A stretch of 22,064 nucleotides of DNA from NCBI GenBank assembly GCA_944332505.1, contig CALVKC010000011.1, positions 1 through 22,064 on the forward strand, in the 5' to 3' direction. Both the position numbers and the translations under genes were made by a program. This document shows positions 18,487-22,064 of the stretch, piece after piece. The notes beneath the pieces were generated by a model. It was not told where the DNA came from. It did not search any database and was given only the letters and a program-made list of their open reading frames with translations. This DNA comes from an uncultured Bacilli bacterium (GTDB lineage: Bacteria > Bacillota_I > Bacilli_A > RF39 > UBA660). Each line of letters opens with the position of its first letter. Within the stretch, counting starts at the first letter, position 1.

Positions 18487-18500
18487 TTAATATATACAAT
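18487..18500 (+). promoter_or_regulatory. Candidate TATA box for the triple-GT2 gene
   Basis: TTAATATATACAAT lies about 55-65 bases before the ATG at 18553, which would leave a leader of roughly 30-40 bases carrying the SD. The gap is the largest inside the cluster, which fits a separate promoter. Confidence is limited by the A/T background. Confidence 0.35.
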
Positions 18501-18542
18501 ATGTTAATAATATGATTTAATATTTTTATATTCATATAATTT

Positions 18543-18547
18543 AGGTG
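18543..18547 (+). promoter_or_regulatory. Ribosome binding site of the triple-GT2 gene
   Basis: AGGTG ends five bases before the ATG at 18553. The same AGGTG core precedes the next gene at 21780. Confidence 0.65.
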
Positions 18548-18552
18548 CTATT

Positions 18553-21500
18553 ATGGTGAAGGTTTCTGTTGTTGTTCCTGTTTTTAATGTTGAAAGTTAT
18601 TTATCTGAGTGTTTGGATAGTTTAATTAATCAAAGTTTGGATGATATTGAGATTATTTGTGTTAATGATGGATCAACTGATAATTCTTATAATATTCTTA
18701 AAGAATATGAAGAAAAAGATGGTAGAATTAAAGTTTTAAATGAACCTAATGAAGGTGCAGGAATTTCTAGGAAAAAAGGTTTGGATATTGCTGTTGGTGA
18801 TTATGTAACTTTTGTTGACTCAGATGATATTCTTGATAAAAATTATTTAAAATATGCATATACTAATGGAATTAATAATAATTCAGATATAATATTTTTT
18901 AAAGCTAAATACTTTAATACAGAAACAAATTATTCATATGTACCTGAAAAATTTGATTTAAGTGATTTATTTCCAGATAATATTGATTTTAATAATTTTT
19001 CATTTGATTGGAGAGTTGCTAAACCCTTAGTTTTCAATAGATTTTCTAATATCTGGCCTTGTATGTTTAAAACTTCTTTTTTAATAGAACAAAACATACA
19101 TTTTCCTAATCAAGATTCATTTAATGATTTTCCTGTTCATATTCAAACAATACTTCTTGCAGAAAGAATGTCTTTTGTTCCTAAGGTTTTATATAATTAT
19201 AGGTTGATTAATAAAAATTCTATAACTTCTGCTTCACATAGCACACGCAGGGTTTTTGACTTTTTTAAAAATGTCTCATTTATAAAAAAATTTTTACACT
19301 CCAAAAATTTGACCAATGAGTTGCGTATTGAATCAATTGGATATATTATTAATACAGGATCATATCATTTAAATAAAATAAATCCAGATTTGAATGAAAT
19401 AAAATTAGAATATTTTAAAAAGTTTAAAAAAATACTTTTAGAATATGACATTAGTGAAAAAGAGTTTGCATTGTTCCCAAAAAATAATCAACTGGAATAT
19501 TTATCTATTGTTGATTCTTCTTTATTTTCAGAATATTTAACTAGGAAAAAAATTTATAAAAAGAATTTAAGAAATTTCAATGAAAAACGTAGTGACAAAA
19601 AAGTTTCCGTTGTTATTCCTGTTTTTAATGTTGAAAGTTATTTATCTGAGTGTTTGGATAGTTTAATTAATCAAAGTTTGGATGATATTGAGATTATTTG
19701 TGTTAATGATGGATCAACTGATAATTCTTATAATATTCTTAAAGAATATGAAGAAAAGGATAACAGAATTAAAATAATTAATCAAGAAAATAATGGTCCT
19801 GGATTTTCAAGAAAAGTAGGATTAGATGTTAGCTCTGGAGAATTTATTTATTTTATGGATTCAGATGATTTTCTTGAGTTAAATGCTCTTGAATTATTGT
19901 ATAATAATGCCATTTCAAATGATTCTGATTTTGTTTTTTTGAAAATAATTGAGTATGATGATAATTTAAAGGTGAAAAATTATTCTAAACCTAGAATATC
20001 TTTAGAAAATAATTTTGATGTAGATTTTGATAATTTTACATTCACATATTCTGATATTCCAAGTTATATCTTTCATAGAAGTTTTGCAGTTCATCTTAAA
20101 ATGTACAAATCAGATTTTTTAAAAAGTTATAATGATTTTCTATTTTTAGAAAAACTTCGTTATCAGGATGTACCATTTCATATTCAAGTTATGTTAAGAG
20201 CTAAAAGAATATCTTTTTGCCCTCAGTATCTGTTAAATTATAGAGTTTCAAATGCCAATTCAATTACAAATAATCCTCAAAAACATGCAAAAGATATATA
20301 TGAGATTATTGATATTGTTGAGGATTTTCTTAAAAAAGAAAAGATTTTTAAAAAATTTGAAGTAGATTTTTATAAATTTAAAGTTATTCAGATTTCACAG
20401 AAAATTTTATCATCAAATTCAAATGAATTTTTTTTAAAATCTAAAAAAGAGTTTGAAAATATTGATTTTAGTAAATTTTGGATTAACGATAATTTTAAAA
20501 GTATTGTTAATTTAACTTTATCTTGTGTTTCTTTCCAAGATTTTAAAGAGGAATACAATAAGTATATTTTAAAAAATAGTAATAAACCTAAAATTTCAGT
20601 GATTGTTCCAGTATATAATGTGGAAAATTATCTTGAGGAATGTTTAAATAGTCTTTTATCTCAGACATTAAGAGAATTGGAGATTATATGTATTGATGAT
20701 GGTTCAACAGATAATTCATTAAATATATTGATAAAATTCCAAAAGAAAAGTGATAAAATTAAAGTTTATTCAAAAAATAATGGAGGATTAGGAAGTACAA
20801 GGAATATCGGATTAAAATATGCTACTGGTGAATATGTTTCTTTCATTGATTCAGATGATTTTATTAAAAATAATACTTATGAATGCACATATAAACTGGC
20901 TAAAGAAAAAGATTTAGATATGATAATGTTCAAAGCAATTAATTATGATGATAATACAAATGAATTTTATGAAACTGAATATTATAACATGCCTTTTTTA
21001 GAAACACTTGTTAAAAATAAAGTTTTTAATTTTAATGATCTTGGTGATAAGTTATTGTCTATTGTTGTTAGTGCTTGTACAAAAATATATAAGAAAGAAT
21101 TAATTGATAAAACCGGTGTTACATTTCCTGAAAATTTATACTTTGAGGATAATGTATTCTTTTTTGATTTATTTTTACAATCTTCCCGTGTATTTTTTTA
21201 TCCAGAATTTTTGTATATTAGAAGACGTAGAAGAAATTCAATTACTCAGTCCGGAGGTATAAAATATATAGATATAATTCCAATAACTAATAATGTAATA
21301 AATATTTTTAAAAAGTTTAATTTGTATGATAAGTATAGACAAAAGTTAATTAATTTTAAGATTAGTTCTATCTTTTTATGGTTTAATAGAACTAATGATG
21401 AATTTAAAGAATTATTTTTTAATGAAATTAGGATAGATTTATTAAAAATAAAAAGGGACACTAGTTTGTATGATTTTTATCAAAAAAAGTTATGGGGAAA

Positions 21501-21756
21501 TAATAAAGTTAATTTTGATAAAATATTAAGCGTGAAAAATTATGATGAGTTTAAAACATTTGAGTTAAATGATAAAGTCACATCTTCAAATCAAGTTAAT
21601 GAACAAATGGATATGGATTATTTGATTAATCTTAATAGAAGATATAAAGATAGGATAAAATATTTAGAATATTCAAACAAGCTGTTAAAAAAAGAGATTT
21701 CTAGTTTAAAAGAAAATAATTCATTTTTAAAAAAGATTAAAGATATTCTAAATTAG
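18553..21756 (+). CDS. Three-domain family 2 glycosyltransferase
   Basis: A 1067-residue protein with three GT-A modules in tandem, likely making successive glycosidic links in the surface polymer. Domain 1 (about 1-230): V-N-D-G-S-T-D 37-43, D-S-D-D 89-92, base probably D in F-N-D-F-P-V-H. Domain 2 (about 348-575): V-N-D-G-S-T-D 384-390, D-S-D-D 436-439, base in Y-Q-D-V-P-F-H. Domain 3 (about 675-900): D-D-G-S-T-D 715-720, D-S-D-D 766-769, E-D 865-866. All three keep the expected acidic residues. Domains 1 and 2 share the unusual P-x-H-I-Q continuation and a 142-base exact DNA repeat, so they arose by duplication; domain 3 is a different subtype, closer to domain 2 of the 1641-residue protein. 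Residues about 1022-1067 form a coiled coil. It is probably co-transcribed with the following gene (23-base gap). Confidence 0.87.
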   Translation: MVKVSVVVPVFNVESYLSECLDSLINQSLDDIEIICVNDGSTDNSYNILKEYEEKDGRIKVLNEPNEGAGISRKKGLDIAVGDYVTFVDSDDILDKNYLKYAYTNGINNNSDIIFFKAKYFNTETNYSYVPEKFDLSDLFPDNIDFNNFSFDWRVAKPLVFNRFSNIWPCMFKTSFLIEQNIHFPNQDSFNDFPVHIQTILLAERMSFVPKVLYNYRLINKNSITSASHSTRRVFDFFKNVSFIKKFLHSKNLTNELRIESIGYIINTGSYHLNKINPDLNEIKLEYFKKFKKILLEYDISEKEFALFPKNNQLEYLSIVDSSLFSEYLTRKKIYKKNLRNFNEKRSDKKVSVVIPVFNVESYLSECLDSLINQSLDDIEIICVNDGSTDNSYNILKEYEEKDNRIKIINQENNGPGFSRKVGLDVSSGEFIYFMDSDDFLELNALELLYNNAISNDSDFVFLKIIEYDDNLKVKNYSKPRISLENNFDVDFDNFTFTYSDIPSYIFHRSFAVHLKMYKSDFLKSYNDFLFLEKLRYQDVPFHIQVMLRAKRISFCPQYLLNYRVSNANSITNNPQKHAKDIYEIIDIVEDFLKKEKIFKKFEVDFYKFKVIQISQKILSSNSNEFFLKSKKEFENIDFSKFWINDNFKSIVNLTLSCVSFQDFKEEYNKYILKNSNKPKISVIVPVYNVENYLEECLNSLLSQTLRELEIICIDDGSTDNSLNILIKFQKKSDKIKVYSKNNGGLGSTRNIGLKYATGEYVSFIDSDDFIKNNTYECTYKLAKEKDLDMIMFKAINYDDNTNEFYETEYYNMPFLETLVKNKVFNFNDLGDKLLSIVVSACTKIYKKELIDKTGVTFPENLYFEDNVFFFDLFLQSSRVFFYPEFLYIRRRRRNSITQSGGIKYIDIIPITNNVINIFKKFNLYDKYRQKLINFKISSIFLWFNRTNDEFKELFFNEIRIDLLKIKRDTSLYDFYQKKLWGNNKVNFDKILSVKNYDEFKTFELNDKVTSSNQVNEQMDMDYLINLNRRYKDRIKYLEYSNKLLKKEISSLKENNSFLKKIKDILN
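18575..18716 (+). repeat. 142-base exact repeat inside one gene, copy 1
   Basis: This segment encodes the first beta strand through the end of the nucleotide-binding half of GT2 domain 1. It recurs without a single difference at 19616-19757 (offset 1041, i.e. 347 codons) in domain 2. Sequence on both sides diverges immediately. Confidence 0.9.
19616..19757 (+). repeat. 142-base exact repeat inside one gene, copy 2
   Basis: Second copy of the segment at 18575-18716, in GT2 domain 2 of the same gene. The rest of the two domains is clearly homologous in protein but much diverged, so the identity is local and recent. Confidence 0.9.
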
Positions 21757-21767
21757 TTTTATTTAAT

Positions 21768-21773
21768 AGGTGA
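21768..21773 (+). promoter_or_regulatory. Ribosome binding site of the last, partial gene
   Basis: AGGTGA ends six bases before ATG at 21780, inside a 23-base intergenic gap with no room for an independent promoter. This supports co-transcription with the triple-GT2 gene. Confidence 0.65.
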
Positions 21774-21779
21774 ATAATT

Positions 21780-22064
21780 ATGTCTTTTGATTCATTAAAG
21801 AGAAATGTATTAAAAAAGAGTGATAGTTATAATTTTTATAAAAATGCTTATGATAAAAGTAAATATAATGAAACATTATCAGAGAAATTAGATGAATCAT
21901 TTTTCAATATTCAAAAAGAATATCGTTCTATTGAAAGTTATATTCACTCTTTAAAAGAGTTATCTTTAGAAATAAATAGGCAAATAAATGATTTTTCTAA
22001 GGTTTGGGGGAGTGATTTTGATTCGTTGAGGGATGATGTTTGTTGTGTTAAGGATAATGTTGAT
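21780..22064 (+). CDS. N-terminal part of an unidentified helical protein (cut by window end)
   Basis: An open frame of 95 codons that starts at an ATG with a good SD and continues past the window. It reads MSFDSLKRNVLKKSDSYNFY and onward, hydrophilic and rich in K, E, S, N and Y, with no signal peptide or membrane segment. It looks helical, with coiled-coil-like stretches around 32-75, followed by a Cys-Cys pair at 88-89. N-terminal helical lead-ins of this kind precede catalytic domains in glycan-cluster glycosyltransferases and FkbM methyltransferases, including the gene at 10163, so a further glycan enzyme is likely. No catalytic motif is present in the visible part and I do not recognise a family. 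Confidence 0.7.
   Translation, partial: MSFDSLKRNVLKKSDSYNFYKNAYDKSKYNETLSEKLDESFFNIQKEYRSIESYIHSLKELSLEINRQINDFSKVWGSDFDSLRDDVCCVKDNVD

Noticed and set aside
17498..21461. Minus-strand open frames inside the GT2 genes (17498-17710, 21246-21461)
   Set aside because: They mirror conserved GT2 coding sequence, show no start signals and have only hydrophobic/low-complexity translations.

Overview
The window looks like a piece of a methanogenic archaeon of the order Methanobacteriales, most likely Methanobrevibacter or a close relative. The reasons are the very AT-rich DNA, a giant secreted 'adhesin-like' protein built from DUF11 modules with a TG-motif/membrane/arginine-lysine tail, archaeal TTTATATA-type promoter boxes, terminators that are T-tracts, and long multidomain glycosyltransferases of the kind that cluster in these genomes. 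No marker gene (16S rRNA, mcr, ribosomal protein) is present, so the assignment is an inference. Every gene lies on the + strand.

Region 1 (1-409) is a gene-free leader. It opens with an uninterrupted run of 76 T and holds a TATA-like stretch, a small inverted repeat and a good ribosome binding site. Region 2 (410-10060) is one 3216-residue surface protein: signal peptide, about 1450 residues of divergent beta-sandwich modules, fourteen DUF11 repeats of about 117 residues each (4847-9889), and a C-terminal membrane anchor. The central repeats are near-identical in DNA and very rich in N-x-S/T sequons. A T-tract terminator follows.

Region 3 (10163 to the window end) is a surface-glycan gene cluster: an FkbM-type methyltransferase; a 1641-residue protein with three family 2 glycosyltransferase (GT2) domains fused to a CDP-glycerol glycerophosphotransferase-like (TagB/TagF type) domain; a second SAM-dependent methyltransferase; a single-domain GT2; a 1067-residue protein with three GT2 domains; and the first 95 codons of a further gene that runs off the edge. 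Together they carry seven GT2 domains, two methyltransferases and one polyol-phosphate/teichoic-type transferase. A plausible joint job is building a methylated, phosphate-containing cell-surface polysaccharide or glycoprotein glycan. The actual sugars, polymer and acceptor cannot be read from the sequence.

The cluster is not one tight operon. Gaps are 77-232 bases and several hold T-tracts, hairpins or TATA-like boxes. Only the last two genes (23-base gap with an SD site) look clearly co-transcribed. The most notable points are the four-module transferase with its archaeal TagF-like domain, recent homogenisation both in the adhesin repeats and between two GT2 domains (a 142-base exact repeat), an apparently altered catalytic-base position in one GT2 domain, the predicted coiled coils at protein ends, and the unusual homopolymers (T76; T12/A14 hairpin).
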